Assembly (NCBI RefSeq): GCF_900221005.1
Contig: NZ_OBQI01000001.1
Span: forward strand, 372,001-436,000
Length of the DNA: 64,000 nucleotides
Origin: Blastococcus aggregatus
Lineage (GTDB): Bacteria; Actinomycetota; Actinomycetes; Mycobacteriales; Geodermatophilaceae
Direction: 5' to 3'
Each line of letters begins with the position of its first letter. The first letter of the stretch is position 1. Position numbers and translations under genes: made by a program. A model generated the notes under the pieces. The model saw nothing but the letters and a program-made list of their open reading frames with translations. It was not told where the DNA came from and did no database searches. Of the stretch, positions 1-8,145 are shown one piece after another.

Positions 1-231
1 GGCCCGCAGCGCGCGCTCCTGGCCGGTTCCCCAGTCCGGCGCCGTCCCCAATGCCCGGCCGGCCTCCCGCGCCGCCGCGTTCGCCGCGAACACGCCGCGC
101 TGCACCGCCGAGAACCCGGCCACGATGTAGACGAGCGGCACCAGCGCCACGAGCGCGATGAACACGAACTCCACCAGCGCCGAGCCGCGCTCGCCCTCGA
201 TCTGCCCCAGCCGGGCGCGCAGCCACCTCAT
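1..231 (-). CDS. TadE-like pilus assembly protein, partial (C-terminus beyond window edge)
   Basis: The visible 77 residues start with a short basic segment, then ERGSALVEFVF, the hallmark of TadE/TadF pseudopilins: a Glu-containing motif leading into one hydrophobic helix (about residues 18-42). The family belongs to the Tad (Flp) pilus machine, where these minor pilins sit in the membrane and help assemble the fibre. The ATG at 231 overlaps the stop of the preceding TadE gene by four bases (ATGA), so the two are translationally coupled. This is the last visible gene of a leftward operon starting with tadA. The C-terminus lies outside the window. Confidence 0.85.
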   Translation of the reverse strand, partial: MRWLRARLGQIEGERGSALVEFVFIALVALVPLVYIVAGFSAVQRGVFAANAAAREAGRALGTAPDWGTGQERALRA

Positions 232-638
232 GCGCCCTCCTTCACCGCGCGGCCGGTGACCTCCAGCGGCAGCAGGTCGCCCAGCGCCGACAGCAGCGAG
301 GGCACCGCACCCGTGCACCGAACGACGACCAGCGTCATCCCGCTCGGATCCGCCTCCTCGCCCGACGTGCAGGACAGGCCCGCGGCGGTCCGGGTGTTGG
401 TCGCCCGGCCCACCACCTCCAGCGTGCGGGCCGCGCCCAGGGCGGAGTCGACGTCGGCGTTGGCCGCGAACCGGGCACCCTCCTGGGCGCTCGCCGTCAC
501 CACGTTCCGGACGTGCGCGTAGACCGCCACCTGCAGGATCGCCAGCAGCAGCGCCACGATCAGCATCGAGACCAGCACGAAGTCGACGACGGCGCTCCCC
601 CGCTCGCCGTCGTCGTCAGCGGAGCTCTGCTCAGCCAC
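228..638 (-). CDS. TadE family pilus assembly protein
   Basis: This 136-residue protein has a short acidic N-terminus, then GERGSAVVDFVLVSML and a single transmembrane helix (about residues 19-42). The rest is presumed extracytoplasmic, with two cysteines (SCTSG and VRCTG) that could form a disulphide. That is the usual architecture of TadE minor pilins. It overlaps the downstream TadE-like gene by four bases and the upstream pilin-like gene by eight, so it is embedded in the tad operon. Asp replaces the more usual Glu in the EF motif. The TadE assignment is firm; its exact role among the minor pilins is not. Confidence 0.87.
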   Translation of the reverse strand: MAEQSSADDDGERGSAVVDFVLVSMLIVALLLAILQVAVYAHVRNVVTASAQEGARFAANADVDSALGAARTLEVVGRATNTRTAAGLSCTSGEEADPSGMTLVVVRCTGAVPSLLSALGDLLPLEVTGRAVKEGA

Positions 639-837
639 TGCTCGTGACGGAGGTGAGCGCGTTGGTCACCGCGTCGACGATGGCCGTCCGGAACGGCACG
701 AGGATGGCCAGCACCAGCGCCGCCGTCATCACGGTGATCATCACCCAGCCCGGCACGTCACCCCGCTCCAGATCCTCGGCGTCGAGCCGCGCGGTCAGGG
801 CAGCGAGGGCCGCCGTCAGGAATGCGAACGGGCGCAT
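631..837 (-). CDS. Small Flp-pilin-like membrane protein of the tad operon
   Basis: This 68-residue protein has a basic N-terminal segment, then GDVPGWVMITVMTA and one long hydrophobic helix, ending in a short Ser/Thr-rich tail. In actinobacterial Tad clusters a protein of this size between tadC and tadE is a candidate for the Flp major pilin; that role is inferred from position and topology. I chose the ATG at 837 because AGAAAGGA lies seven bases upstream. An in-frame ATG at 870 overlaps the tadC stop (ATGA) but would add eleven charged residues. Eight bases overlap the next gene. Confidence 0.72.
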   Translation of the reverse strand: MRPFAFLTAALAALTARLDAEDLERGDVPGWVMITVMTAALVLAILVPFRTAIVDAVTNALTSVTSSG

Positions 838-866
838 GGCGCGTCCTTTCTCCGTGTCCACCGGCG

Positions 867-1808
867 TCATTGCGCCAGCGAGACGATGCTGATCAGCCCC
901 GGGAACAGGGCGAAGAGGACAGTCACCGGCAGCACGAGGAAGACGACCGGCACCATCATGGCGATCTCCTTCCGGCCGCCGGCCTCGAGCAGGCGGCGCT
1001 TGCCGGCCTCCCGCACGTCGGCCGCCTGGGCACGCAGCACCTCGGCCAGCGGGGTGCCGCGCTCGATCGCCACCAGCAGCCCGTCGATGAAGCGCGCCAG
1101 CGGATCCAGCGACGTCCGGTCGGCTACCTGCTGCAGCGCCTCGGTCAGCGGGATCCCGGCGCGCGCCCGGCCCAGAGCGCTGCCGAGCTCGCGCGCCAGC
1201 TCACCGCCGGACAGCCGGGTGACCCGCGCGATCGCGGCGGTCGGGCTCTCCCCCGCCGTCACCGCCAGCGCGAGCAGCTCCGCGACGACCGGGAACTCCG
1301 CGAGCAGCAGTTCCTCGCGCCGGTTCACCTGCTGGGTGAGCCACCAGTCGCGGCCGAGCACCCCGCCGACCAGGCCGGCCACGCAGAACAGCCCAGCGCT
1401 GAGCACGTTCAGGCTTCCGGCGGCCGCAGAGCCGACCCCGGAGACGACGACGCCGCCGAGCAGCCCCAGCCCGCCCCACACCACCTGCTCGACGCGGAAG
1501 TCCTCGACGGTCATGTCGCCGGCGAGTGCGTCCAGCCGCCGGCGCACGGCGGCCCGGCCGCCGACGAAGCGGTCCACCAACCGGGCGCCGTCCCCGATCA
1601 CCGGGCCGAACACCCGCCGGACGGCGACCAGCAGACCCGGCTCGGTCGGGGTGCCCAGCAGCCGGGACGGCGGAGGGGTGTCGTGCACGTAGGGCGCGAG
1701 CCGGTCGACCAACCGCACCGCGCGGAACGGCGGCGCGTACCGCACCGCCAGGATCAGCCCGCCGGCCGCGACCAGCCCGAGCAGCATCCCCGTCAGACCC
1801 GGGCTCAC
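867..1808 (-). CDS. tadC: TadC-like type II secretion system F family protein
   Basis: The product is a 313-residue polytopic membrane protein. It has an N-terminal helix, a cytoplasmic stretch, a helix pair near residues 120-165, the conserved cytoplasmic T2SSF domain (EFPVVAELLALAVTAGESP onward) and C-terminal helices ending PVVFLVLPVTVLFALFPG. TadC with TadB forms the inner-membrane platform that couples the TadA ATPase to pilus assembly. The GTG start at 1808 overlaps the tadB stop (GTGA). Length and order (A-B-C) match other actinobacterial Tad operons. Confidence 0.88.
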   Translation of the reverse strand: MSPGLTGMLLGLVAAGGLILAVRYAPPFRAVRLVDRLAPYVHDTPPPSRLLGTPTEPGLLVAVRRVFGPVIGDGARLVDRFVGGRAAVRRRLDALAGDMTVEDFRVEQVVWGGLGLLGGVVVSGVGSAAAGSLNVLSAGLFCVAGLVGGVLGRDWWLTQQVNRREELLLAEFPVVAELLALAVTAGESPTAAIARVTRLSGGELARELGSALGRARAGIPLTEALQQVADRTSLDPLARFIDGLLVAIERGTPLAEVLRAQAADVREAGKRRLLEAGGRKEIAMMVPVVFLVLPVTVLFALFPGLISIVSLAQ

Positions 1809-2668
1809 TGGAGCACCCGCACGTCCTGCGGCAACCGCCCGATCCGCAGCATCAACCGGTAGGCGACGAGGCAGACCGCGCCGCCGCCGACCAGGATCGC
1901 GGTTCCCAGCGGGGTGTCGTAGGCCGACAGCGTCGTGGACTGGGTGGCCAGGAGGAGCAGCACGACCCACGGCGCGGCCACCGCGAGGCGCGCGGCGGAG
2001 ACCACCCAGCCCTGGCGGGTCTCCAGCTCGGCACGGGCGCGGGCGTCCTCGCGCAGGAAGGTGGCCAGCGTGCGCAGCACCCGGCCGAGGTCGGTGCCGC
2101 CCACCTCGCGCGCCACCCGCAGCGTCTCGACGATCCGGTCGCCCACCGGGTCGGCCAGCTCGGCCTTGAGCCGGTCGAGCCCCGGGCCGAACCGGCCGGT
2201 GGAGCGGTAGTCGGCGGCGAACCGGGCGAACGGCGGCCGCAGCACCTCCGGCCCGCGGGTGCTCAGCGCCGACAGCGCCTCCGGCAGCGACATCCCGGCC
2301 CGCACCGCCGACGAGAGGTTGTCGACGACCTCCGGCCACACCTCGCGCAGGTCGGCCTGCCGCTTGGCGGCGAGCCGGCGCACCTGCGCGTAGGGCAGCG
2401 CGAAGCCGAACAGCCCGAACGCCAGGCTGACCGTCACGGTGCCGGTGGTCAGCAGGACGACGACGAGCACGACCAGGCCCAGCCCGATCTGCAGCGCGAG
2501 CAGCTGCGCGGGGTTGATCCCGGTCAGCCCGGCCGCGCCGATCAGTTCGTGTGTGCGCCCCGGCCGCTTCGGGGTCGCCGGCCGTTGCGGCGCCCGCGAA
2601 CCGCTGTGCCAGATCAGCAGCAGTCCGAGCCCGAACAGCAGCCCGATCAGTGCCCCCGACTCCGTCAT
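1805..2668 (-). CDS. tadB: TadB-like type II secretion system F family protein
   Basis: This 287-residue membrane protein begins with a hydrophobic helix (ALIGLLFGLGLLLIW). It has a second helical pair near residues 55-95, the T2SSF domain (EVWPEVVDNLSSAVRAGMSLPEAL) and two C-terminal helices. In Tad systems TadB and TadC are paralogous platform proteins working with TadA. The ATG at 2668 overlaps the tadA stop (ATGA), and its own stop overlaps the tadC GTG, so tadA-tadB-tadC are strongly coupled. No odd residues were noticed. Confidence 0.88.
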   Translation of the reverse strand: MTESGALIGLLFGLGLLLIWHSGSRAPQRPATPKRPGRTHELIGAAGLTGINPAQLLALQIGLGLVVLVVVLLTTGTVTVSLAFGLFGFALPYAQVRRLAAKRQADLREVWPEVVDNLSSAVRAGMSLPEALSALSTRGPEVLRPPFARFAADYRSTGRFGPGLDRLKAELADPVGDRIVETLRVAREVGGTDLGRVLRTLATFLREDARARAELETRQGWVVSAARLAVAAPWVVLLLLATQSTTLSAYDTPLGTAILVGGGAVCLVAYRLMLRIGRLPQDVRVLQ

Positions 2669-3885
2669 GCCAGCAGCTCGGCGAGGTCGAGCCCGCGGCC
2701 GGCGAACCGGTCGGGGTGCGGCGGATAGCCGTCGGCCCGCACCAGCCGCCCGTCCCGGGTGGTGAAGACGTCTGCGGTCTCGATGACGCCGCCCTCGGCC
2801 CGGCCGGGCAGCGCCACGATCTCGCGCACCCGCCGCTGCCCCGACGGGTCGGTGCCCACGTGCACGACCAGGTCGACGCTGGACGCGACGGTGGGCACGA
2901 CGAACGCCGTCCCGATGTTCTCGCCGGCCAGCAACGGCAGCGTGCACATCTTCACCACGGCCTCGCGGGCGCTGTTGGCGTGCAGGGTGCACATGCCGGG
3001 CAAGCCGCTGTTCAGCGCGATCAGCAGGTCCAGGCACTCCTCCTGCCGCACCTCGCCGACGACGATCCGCGAGGGCCGCATCCGCAGCGCCTCCTTGACC
3101 AGCCGGCGCAGCGGGATCTCCCCGGCGCCCTCGAGGTTGGGCTGGCGGGTCTGCATCGAGACGACGTCGGGCAGCGGCACCCGCAGCTCGAACACCTCTT
3201 CGCACGTGATCACCCGCTCCTGCGCCGGGATCGCCGCGCACAGGCAGTTCAGCAGCGTCGTCTTGCCGGCCTGCGTGCCACCCGAGACCAGCACGTTGAG
3301 CCCGGCCGAGACCGCCGCCTCGAGGAACCGGGCCGCCTGGACCGTGATCGTGCCGAGGGCGATGAGCTCGTCCAGCGAGTGCGCCTGGAGCACGAACTTC
3401 CGGATGTTGATCGCCATGTGGCGGCGGGTGATGTCCGGGATGACGACGTGCAGCCGGGAGCCGTCGGGCATCGTCGCGTCCACGAACGGTGTCGACATGT
3501 CGATCCGTCGACCCGAGGTGCGCAGCATCCGCTCGACCAGGTCGGCCAGCTCTCCCGGCGCCAGGATCGTCGTGGTCAGCTCCGACCGGCCGCGGCGGGC
3601 GATGAACACCCGGCCCGGCTCGTTGACCCAGATCTCCTCGACCTCGGGGTCGTCGAGCCAGCGCTGCAGCGGCCCGAACCCGGCCACCCGGTCCAGCACG
3701 TCCCGGACCACGGACTCGACGTCGCCGATCGGCGGCAGCGCCGAGGTCAGCGACCGCTCGGAATAGTCGGCGACGACGTCGCGCACCAGCAGCCGCACCG
3801 GGCCCGGGTCGGTGAACGGGTCCAGCCCGCGGCGGCGGATGAGCTCACGGACCTCGCCGTCCACCACGTCCAGAGCGCTCGCCAC
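2665..3885 (-). CDS. tadA: TadA-type pilus assembly ATPase (CpaF family)
   Basis: This is the hexameric secretion ATPase that powers the Tad pilus. With a start at 3885 it has 406 residues. The N-terminal domain is followed by Walker A GGTQAGKTT (202-210), Asp box residues near RVITCEEVFELRV, Walker B RIVVGEVR (273-280) and the His box LHANS (301-305). I prefer GTG 3885 because TACAGT lies six bases upstream as a leaderless -10 element, and because codons between 3885 and an in-frame GTG at 3963 use A/T third bases unlike the rest. It heads the operon; no tadZ/cpaE-like gene is seen upstream. Confidence 0.93.
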   Translation of the reverse strand: MASALDVVDGEVRELIRRRGLDPFTDPGPVRLLVRDVVADYSERSLTSALPPIGDVESVVRDVLDRVAGFGPLQRWLDDPEVEEIWVNEPGRVFIARRGRSELTTTILAPGELADLVERMLRTSGRRIDMSTPFVDATMPDGSRLHVVIPDITRRHMAINIRKFVLQAHSLDELIALGTITVQAARFLEAAVSAGLNVLVSGGTQAGKTTLLNCLCAAIPAQERVITCEEVFELRVPLPDVVSMQTRQPNLEGAGEIPLRRLVKEALRMRPSRIVVGEVRQEECLDLLIALNSGLPGMCTLHANSAREAVVKMCTLPLLAGENIGTAFVVPTVASSVDLVVHVGTDPSGQRRVREIVALPGRAEGGVIETADVFTTRDGRLVRADGYPPHPDRFAGRGLDLAELLA

Positions 3886-3891
3886 GGGCGG

Positions 3892-3897
3892 ACTGTA
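3892..3897 (-). promoter_or_regulatory. Putative leaderless -10 element of tadA
   Basis: TACAGT on the minus strand ends six bases before the GTG at 3885, with no ribosome binding site between them. This matches the recurrent spacing seen at other starts in the window. No clear -35 hexamer is visible. Confidence 0.5.
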
Positions 3898-4010
3898 GGA
3901 GAACCGACCAGTCCGAGGAGACGCTCCGCAACCAACCTGTGGACGACGGAGGGGCAGGTCCACCCACGCGGGTGAACGGCTGCCCGAAAGGGGGTCGGGT
4001 CAGCGGAGAC

Positions 4011-4079
4011 GCTCCCGCGGGAGCGCGGTCAAGCCGGCGCCCTTGACGGCGCTCCCGCGGAAGCGTTGACCGCGGGAGC
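4011..4079. repeat. Cluster of GCTCCCGCGG palindromic repeats
   Basis: A perfect 14-base palindrome GCTCCCGCGGGAGC (4011-4024) is followed by a near copy GCTCCCGCGGAAGC (4051-4064) and a reverse half CCGCGGGAGC (4070-4079). Copies one and three can pair as a long hairpin. The cluster lies upstream of tadA and downstream of the ABC exporter, so it may act as an operator or terminator; the function is unknown. Confidence 0.5.
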
Positions 4080-4094
4080 TGCTTCGAGCCGGAG

Positions 4095-4246
4095 TCAGCC
4101 CAGCGGGCTGCCGGGCGAGTTCGTGCACCCCGTCGTGGCCCGGTGAACACCCCGCGCCCGGTGAGCACGAGGACGTCCTCTGCGACGTCGCGCTCGAGGT
4201 CGCGCTCCAGCCCGTCCGGGACCAGGGCGAGCCGGAGGTGGTCCCC
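4095..4246 (-). pseudogene. Frameshifted fragment of a SnoaL-like (NTF2-fold) gene
   Basis: On the minus strand this stretch translates to DHLRLALVPDGLERDLERD followed by VAEDVLVLTGRGVFTG. This closely matches residues about 17-50 of the intact SnoaL-like protein encoded at 11924-12334 (DHLRLAALPDGFEADLARN, VGEDVVVLTGRGVFHG). After FTG a one-base shift is needed to continue with HDGVHELARQ, matching GVRELARQ in the intact gene. The N-terminal 16 residues and the C-terminal roughly 80 residues are missing. It is therefore a decayed paralogue wedged between tadA and the ABC exporter. Homology was judged by eye. Confidence 0.75.
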
Positions 4247-4276
4247 GGCGGCGCACGGGGAAGGACCGATCGGCCC

Positions 4277-7200
4277 TCAGTCCATCAGCGGGTCGGCATC
4301 CTCGTCGGCGGTGAACGCCGCCCAGAGAGCGGCGTACGCACCGCCCGCGGCCAGCAGTTCGTCGTGCGGCCCGATCTCCACCAGCCGGCCGTGGGCCAGC
4401 ACCGCGACCCGGTCGGCCCGCGCCGCAGTCGTCAGGCGGTGCGCGACGACCAGCGTCGTCCGGCGCCGGGCCACCGCGTCGGCCGCCCGCGTCACCGCGG
4501 CCTCCGTGGCCAGGTCGAGCGACGCCGTGGCCTCGTCGAACAGCAGCACGTCGGGGTCGACCAGCTCCGCGCGGGCGAGGGCGAGCAGCTGCCGCTGCCC
4601 GGCCGACAGTGACCGGCCGCGCTCCCCCACCAGCGTCCGGTACCCCTTGGGCAGCCCGGCGACCATGTCGTGCGCGCCCACCGCCCGGGCGGCGGTCTCC
4701 ACCTCGGCGTCGGTCGCGTCGGGCCGGCCGTAGGCGATCGCGTCGCGCACCGTCCCGGCGAACAGGAACGCCTCCTGCGGCACGACGCCCAGCCGGTGCC
4801 GGTACTGCAGCAGGTCCAGCGAGCGCAGGTCGGCGCCGTCCACGCACACCGCACCCGACGTCGGGTCGTAGAACCGCGCGACCAGCTTCACCACCGTCGA
4901 CTTGCCCGCCCCGGTCTCCCCGACCAGCGCGAGGGTCTCCCCCGCCGCGACGGTCAGCGTGACGTTCCGCAGCGCCGGCTCGGGCGCCCCCGTGTAGGCG
5001 AACGTGACGTCGTCCAGGTGCACCTCGCCGCGCAGCCGGCCCACCGGCGCCGCCTCGGTGGCGGCCGAGGTCGACGACGGCATCCGCAGCAGGTCCCGCA
5101 GCCGGCGCAGGCCCACCGAGGCCTGCTGGTAGCTGTCGAACACCTGCGAGAGCTGCTGCACCGGCGCGAAGAACGTGTCCACGTACAGCACGAAGGCGAT
5201 CAGCACGCCGGTGGTGATGCTGCCGGAGGTGAGCCGGGCGGCGCCGACCGCGAGCACCGCGGCCGCGGCCACCTCGGACAGGAACTCCACGAACGGGAAG
5301 TAGGTGGCGATGTACCGCTGCGCCCGGAGCCGGACGTCCCGGTAGGTGCGGGCGTAGCCCTCGAAGACGGCGGTCGAGCGCTCGGTGCGGTTGTACGCCT
5401 GGGTGACCCGCAGCCCGGCGACGTCCTCCTGGAGCCGCGCGTTGACCGCGCTGACCCGCTCGCGCGCCTCGGTGTACGCCGGCACCGACCGCGAGCGGAA
5501 CCAGACGGTCGCGACCAGCAGCACCGGCAGCACGGCCACCAGGACCAGCGCGAGCTCCGCGTCGAACACGAACAACGCGACCAGCACCCCGACCAGGGTG
5601 AGCACGCTGATCACCGCGGTGGTCAGCCCGGTCTGCAGGAACGCCGACAGCGCGTCGACGTCCGTCGTCATCCGGGTCATGATCCGGCCGCCGAGCTCGC
5701 GCTCGTAGAAGTCCAGACCGAGCCGCTGCAGCTGGGCGAAGGTCTTCACCCGCAGCGTGTACAGCAGCCGCTCGCCGATGCGCCCGGTCAGCCAGGCCGC
5801 GCCGCGGGCGAACGCCCAGTTGAGGATCACGAAGGTCAGCGCGATCGCCGCGACGGCCATCAGCAGGGAGAGCGACTGGGCGGTCACGCCGTCGTCGATG
5901 CCCTTCCGCACCAGCGCGGGGATCGCCAGCAGGGTGGCGGTGTCCCCGGCCACCAGCACCAGGGCGGCGGCCAGCGGCCAGCGGACGGGCCGGATCAGCC
6001 GCCACAGCGAGAAGTCGGGTTCCGCGGCGCGCGCCCGCTCGGGCGGCACGTCGGGCCGGTCGGTCGCCGGGGGCAGCCGGTCGACCAGCTCCCGCAGCGA
6101 CGCGGTGGGAGCCGCCGCGGCGGCCATCCCGCCCGAACCCGGCGCACCGATCGAGGCGGGCGCGGCCCGCGACGGGCCGGCGTCCTCGGCCTGCGCCTCC
6201 GGCTCGGGCCAGGCCTCCGGGGTGGTCCCGCCCGGGGGCAGCTCGTCGGCCAGCGGCGGGACGTCCCCCTCGGCGCCGGAGAGCAGCAGCCGGTACAGCG
6301 GGGACCGCGCCTCGAGCTCCGCGGCGGTGCCGACGTCGACCACCCGGCCGGCGTCGAGGACGGCGACCCGGTCGGCCAGCGCCAGGGTCGAGCGCCGGTG
6401 CGCGACCAGCAGCACCGTCCGGCCCCGCATCTCCCCGCGCAGCGCCTCGTGGATCCGCGCCTCCACCGCCGCGTCGACGGCGGAGGTCGCGTCGTCGAGC
6501 ACCAGCACGCGCGGCGCGACCAGCAGCGCGCGGGCCAGCGCGACCCGCTGCCGCTGCCCGCCGGACAGGGTCAGCCCCTGCTCCCCGACCACGGTGTCGT
6601 AGCCGTGCGGAAGCTCGCCGATGAAGCCGTCGGCCTGCGCGGCGCGGGCGGCGGCGCGCACCTCGTCGTCGGTGGCGTCGGGCCGGCCGAAGGCGATGTT
6701 GGACCGCACCGAGTCGGAGAACAGGAAGCTGTCCTCGAACACGACGCCCATCGCCGAGCGCAGGTCCTCGGTGTCCAGGTCGCGGACGTCGGCACCGCCG
6801 ACGCGCACGCTGCCTGCGGAGACGTCGTAGAACCGGGGCAGCAGGTTGACCACGCTGGACTTGCCCGAGCCGGCCGTGCCGATCAGCGCCAGGGTCTCCC
6901 CCGGCTCGATCCGCAGCGACACCCCGGACAGCACCGGCCGGTCGTCGTCGTGGCCGAAGGTGACGTCGTCCAGCTCGACGGTCAGCGGCCCGGCCGGCAG
7001 CGTGCCGGTGCCGGGCAGGACCGTCGGCCGGCTGTCCACGATCTCCAGGACCCGCTCGACGCCCGCCCGGGCCTGCTGTCCGATGGTGAGCAGCGCGGCC
7101 AGCTGGCGGACCGGGGACACGAGCGCGGCCAGGTAGGTGGCGAAGGCCAGGAAGGTGCCTAGGCTGATCGAGCCGCGCAGCGCCAGCCAGCCGCCCAGCG

Positions 7201-8044
7201 CCAGGACGCCGACCTGCCCGAGCGCCGGCACGGCCTGCAGCAGCGGGTTGTAGCGCGCGGTGAACCGGACCACCCGCATCCGGGCGCCGTACAGCCGGCG
7301 GGCGCCGGAGTCGATCCGGTCGAGCTCGCGGTCCTCCTGGCCGAAGCCCTTGACCACGCGCACGCCGGTGACGGCCGCTTCGACGTCCCCGACCACCGCC
7401 CCGGCCTGCTGCTGGGCCGCCCAGTTCGCCGGGAAGAGGTCGCGCCGCGAGCGCAGCGCCACCCACCACAGCGCCGGGCCGACGGCGAGCGCGACGAGGG
7501 TCAGCAGCGGCGACAGCCAGGCCATCACGCACAGCGAGACGACGAAGAGCAGCGCGTTGCCGGTCAGGTTGGGCAGGAACGCCAGCAGCCCCTGGACGAG
7601 CGTGACGTCGCTGATCGCCCGGCTGACCGTCTGGCCGGTCTGCAGCCGGTCCTGCCCGGGCCCGTCGACCCGGGCCAGTGCGGCGTGGACGTCGTTGCGC
7701 AGGTCCATCTGGACGTCGAGGGACAGCCGGCCGGCGAGGTACCGACGGACGAAGCCGGCGGCGAACCGCAGCACGCCCGCCGCGACCAGCGCGACGACGA
7801 ACGGCGTGACGTCGACCGACCGGCCCGACTCCACCCCGTCGACCACCCGGTCGACCACTTCCCGCACCAGCAGCGGCGCGAGCCCCGCAACGACCGAGGC
7901 GACCAGCGCGGCGGCGAACGCGCCGTACAGGTCACCCCGGTGCCGCAGGCAGTAGCCCAGCAGCCGCTTGAGCCAGCCGCCCTCCGGGGGCGGGGGCGCG
8001 GGCCGACCGCGGGTACCGGGGGGCTGGAGTTCGGTCGCCGTCAC
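4277..8044 (-). CDS. Fused heterodimer-type ABC exporter (TMD-NBD-TMD-NBD)
   Basis: This 1255-residue protein joins two type IV ABC exporter halves through a Pro/Ala/Glu-rich linker (about 590-680). Half one has six helices (40-320), Walker A GTAGSGKSS (389-397), Q-loop VFEDS with Glu for Gln, signature LSGGQ (493-497) and Walker B LVLDD with Asp for the catalytic Glu. Half two has Walker A GETGAGKST (1042-1050), VPQEAFLF, altered signature LSAGQ (1147-1151) and canonical LLFDEATASLD. The degenerate site thus pairs NBD1 Walker motifs with the NBD2 signature, as in TM287/288-type exporters. The substrate is unknown; lipid or drug export is typical. GTG start, weak ribosome binding site. Confidence 0.93.
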   Translation of the reverse strand: MTATELQPPGTRGRPAPPPPEGGWLKRLLGYCLRHRGDLYGAFAAALVASVVAGLAPLLVREVVDRVVDGVESGRSVDVTPFVVALVAAGVLRFAAGFVRRYLAGRLSLDVQMDLRNDVHAALARVDGPGQDRLQTGQTVSRAISDVTLVQGLLAFLPNLTGNALLFVVSLCVMAWLSPLLTLVALAVGPALWWVALRSRRDLFPANWAAQQQAGAVVGDVEAAVTGVRVVKGFGQEDRELDRIDSGARRLYGARMRVVRFTARYNPLLQAVPALGQVGVLALGGWLALRGSISLGTFLAFATYLAALVSPVRQLAALLTIGQQARAGVERVLEIVDSRPTVLPGTGTLPAGPLTVELDDVTFGHDDDRPVLSGVSLRIEPGETLALIGTAGSGKSSVVNLLPRFYDVSAGSVRVGGADVRDLDTEDLRSAMGVVFEDSFLFSDSVRSNIAFGRPDATDDEVRAAARAAQADGFIGELPHGYDTVVGEQGLTLSGGQRQRVALARALLVAPRVLVLDDATSAVDAAVEARIHEALRGEMRGRTVLLVAHRRSTLALADRVAVLDAGRVVDVGTAAELEARSPLYRLLLSGAEGDVPPLADELPPGGTTPEAWPEPEAQAEDAGPSRAAPASIGAPGSGGMAAAAAPTASLRELVDRLPPATDRPDVPPERARAAEPDFSLWRLIRPVRWPLAAALVLVAGDTATLLAIPALVRKGIDDGVTAQSLSLLMAVAAIALTFVILNWAFARGAAWLTGRIGERLLYTLRVKTFAQLQRLGLDFYERELGGRIMTRMTTDVDALSAFLQTGLTTAVISVLTLVGVLVALFVFDAELALVLVAVLPVLLVATVWFRSRSVPAYTEARERVSAVNARLQEDVAGLRVTQAYNRTERSTAVFEGYARTYRDVRLRAQRYIATYFPFVEFLSEVAAAAVLAVGAARLTSGSITTGVLIAFVLYVDTFFAPVQQLSQVFDSYQQASVGLRRLRDLLRMPSSTSAATEAAPVGRLRGEVHLDDVTFAYTGAPEPALRNVTLTVAAGETLALVGETGAGKSTVVKLVARFYDPTSGAVCVDGADLRSLDLLQYRHRLGVVPQEAFLFAGTVRDAIAYGRPDATDAEVETAARAVGAHDMVAGLPKGYRTLVGERGRSLSAGQRQLLALARAELVDPDVLLFDEATASLDLATEAAVTRAADAVARRRTTLVVAHRLTTAARADRVAVLAHGRLVEIGPHDELLAAGGAYAALWAAFTADEDADPLMD

Positions 8045-8072
8045 GAGGGGACCGCCGCCCCGCGCGGGGCGA

Positions 8073-8113
8073 CGGAGGGGTGCGGCACACCGTCAGTGTG
8101 CGACGCCCCTCCG
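8073..8113 (-). terminator. Imperfect 18-bp inverted repeat, putative terminator
   Basis: Arms 8073-8090 and 8096-8113 pair over 15 of 18 positions plus one wobble, around the 5-base loop CGTCA. The hairpin starts about 33 bases past the stop of the phosphotriesterase-like gene, between it and the ABC exporter start. There is no U-tract, as is common in actinobacteria. An operator for the exporter is an alternative reading. Confidence 0.5.
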
Positions 8114-8145
8114 ACATCCCGCAGCCGGGGGCGCGGCCGCGGCGA

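Noticed and set aside
3886-3963. Extending tadA to a GTG at 3963
   Set aside because: The 26 extra codons have A/T-rich third positions and no family similarity, and a leaderless -10 element directly precedes GTG 3885.
4095-7532. Very long open frame (over 1100 codons) in another frame of the ABC exporter gene
   Set aside because: The translation is almost all Arg, Ala, Gly and Pro, typical of an out-of-frame reading of GC-rich coding DNA; the exporter frame has all ABC motifs.
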